Source: Aquificota bacterium (GTDB lineage: Bacteria; Aquificota; Aquificia; Aquificales; Aquificaceae). From it: 6,411 bases of DNA. Below are positions 5,343-6,411 of this stretch, piece after piece. The notes under the pieces are model-generated. The model saw only the letters and a program-made list of their open reading frames with translations, was not told where the DNA came from and made no database searches. The DNA lies in the NCBI GenBank assembly GCA_024280065.1, contig JAJRQX010000029.1, positions 1 through 6,411 of the forward strand. The letters run 5' to 3'. Position 1 is the first letter of the stretch. Each line of letters begins with the position of its first letter. Position numbers and translations under genes: made by a program.

Positions 5343-6411
5343 ACCCTTTCAATTATACTCCTCACTATTTCCTTCTCTAAGGGGGAGCTTATCTTGGGAA
5401 TTATGGTTTCCTCAACAGCTCTCCTGGCGTTCCCGTACTTCCTCAATCTCCTCGCACACCTTATCGTGTCCCTTATTGAAAAGACGAACTCCACAGGCTC
5501 CTCCGACTGCTGGGTCTGATAGGCCCTGTATGCCTTCCTTATCTCGTTGGCTATCTTGAGTAGCTCAAAGATAAGACGGACCTCCCTCTCCCTCTCCGGA
5601 GTCCTCACCTTCTCTCCTCTTTCGGTTGCTACATCGTTCACAATCAGATACCAGAGGTAGGTGAAGTCCTCCTTAGACAAGTCCCTCAGGTGCTCCGTGT
5701 AGTCCTTTAGTATGATCGCTTCATCAGGATAGTAGAAGCCTCCTTCCTCATAGAAGGGCGGGTAGTCCACATACATGACGTCTGCCCTTGACTTTATGTC
5801 CTGGGGGAGCTCGGAGACACCGAGGTAATTCTGAGGGTTCATACCGCCGACAAGTATTATGTCCTCCCTTGCCTTCACCACCTCACCCTGGGAGAGGACG
5901 AGGTACCTCCTGTAGTCAAAGAGAGGGTTGAAGATCTTGACCAGGGAGGGTGGTAATGTGTTTATCTCGTCAAGGTAAACGACAGCTCCTGGGGTCTGGA
6001 GGGCCTTTACTAAGTCCGAGTAAACCCTCCTCGTTCCCCTTTTCGGATCAAACTCGTATACGAAGGTTATGTCCTCCTTTTCCATCTTTGAATTGCAGGG
6101 AACTATGAATAGGGGTCTGTTGGTCAGAGCGGAAAAGACCTCTACCAGGAAGTTCTTTCCCACACCGGCATCCCCTTCAAGGATGAGTATCCCCTCCTGA
6201 TACTCAAGCTGTTCCTTCACAAGGGTGGCAAACCTCTCAAGGTTCTCAACGAACCATGGAGTTTCCTCAAAGGAGACGTACATGGGGACCCTCTGGGTGT
6301 CCCTGTAGAGGATGCCGTTCAGGTGTCTGAGGTATCTTGAAACCCACTTGGGAAAGTGCCTGAGCTCCTCCTCCTCAAGTATGTTGGTGTATCTCTTTGG
6401 CTCAGCTATGA
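5339..6411 (-). CDS. AAA+ ATPase, AAA_5/MoxR/CbbQ-like, 5' end outside window
   Basis: The reading frame is open to the window edge; an internal ATG at 6283 is probably not the start, because another 42 in-frame codons with ordinary sequence (TNILEEEELRHFPKWVSRYL) precede it. At least 356 aa are visible. The ATPase core shows Walker A GDAGVGKN at 6152-6175, Walker B VVYLDEIN at 5960-5983, sensor 1 GGMNPQNYLG at 5816-5845, then LPQDIKSRADVMYVDYP with an arginine-finger-like SR, and a helical lid with FSIRDTIRCARRL as sensor 2. This order (MNP...Y.G...L...SR) is typical of AAA_5/MoxR/CbbQ ATPases, which remodel partner complexes, often with a VWA-domain protein. No VWA gene is seen here; it could lie upstream. 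Walker A ends in Asn instead of Ser/Thr. The stop overlaps the rlmB-like GTG by four bases. The fold is secure; the partner and function are unknown. Confidence 0.88.
   Translation of the reverse strand, partial: IAEPKRYTNILEEEELRHFPKWVSRYLRHLNGILYRDTQRVPMYVSFEETPWFVENLERFATLVKEQLEYQEGILILEGDAGVGKNFLVEVFSALTNRPLFIVPCNSKMEKEDITFVYEFDPKRGTRRVYSDLVKALQTPGAVVYLDEINTLPPSLVKIFNPLFDYRRYLVLSQGEVVKAREDIILVGGMNPQNYLGVSELPQDIKSRADVMYVDYPPFYEEGGFYYPDEAIILKDYTEHLRDLSKEDFTYLWYLIVNDVATERGEKVRTPEREREVRLIFELLKIANEIRKAYRAYQTQQSEEPVEFVFSIRDTIRCARRLRKYGNARRAVEETIIPKISSPLEKEIVRSIIERV

Overview
The window looks like chromosomal DNA from a thermophilic bacterium of the Aquificaceae type (Aquifex/Hydrogenobacter/Thermocrinis relatives). 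This rests on four things: an ATP synthase c subunit with a signal-peptide-like N-terminus, F0 genes detached from F1 genes, rpmH running straight into yidD with no rnpA, and heavy use of AGG/AGA for Arg and ATA for Ile. Genus cannot be fixed by eye. The DNA is almost fully coding, with no RNA genes, mobile elements or CRISPR seen and no non-coding gap longer than about 13 bases.

Plus strand (1-3079), six genes packed as one apparent transcription unit: 3' part of atpB (F0 subunit a), an unnamed UspA-like small protein (454-855), atpE (F0 subunit c), rpmH (L34, only 47 aa, 1222-1365), yidD and yidC. Genes abut, overlap by 1-4 bases or are separated by at most 13 bases. Two membrane subunits of the ATP synthase are thus encoded with the insertase system that in other bacteria places them in the membrane. 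The usual rpmH-rnpA-yidD-yidC order is kept except that rnpA is missing, which fits the known lack of classical RNase P in Aquificaceae.

Minus strand (3036-6411), four genes reading leftwards, also tightly coupled: a partial AAA+ ATPase (AAA_5/MoxR/CbbQ-like; its reading frame stays open to the window edge), an RlmB-like 2'-O-ribose rRNA methyltransferase, a DUF71/Dph6-like ATP pyrophosphatase, and an NDUFA9-like atypical SDR. Junctions are 4-base GTGA and ATGA overlaps and a 1-base gap. The two units converge, and the last genes (yidC and the SDR) overlap tail to tail by 44 bases, with a perfect 7-bp hairpin in the overlap.

No clearly new system is evident. The points most worth following are the conserved-looking but unnamed UspA-like gene between the a and c subunit genes, the apparent loss of the usual acidic half-channel residues in subunit a (Ala and Lys at those places), the rnpA gap, and the variant Walker A motif (GKN) of the AAA+ protein.
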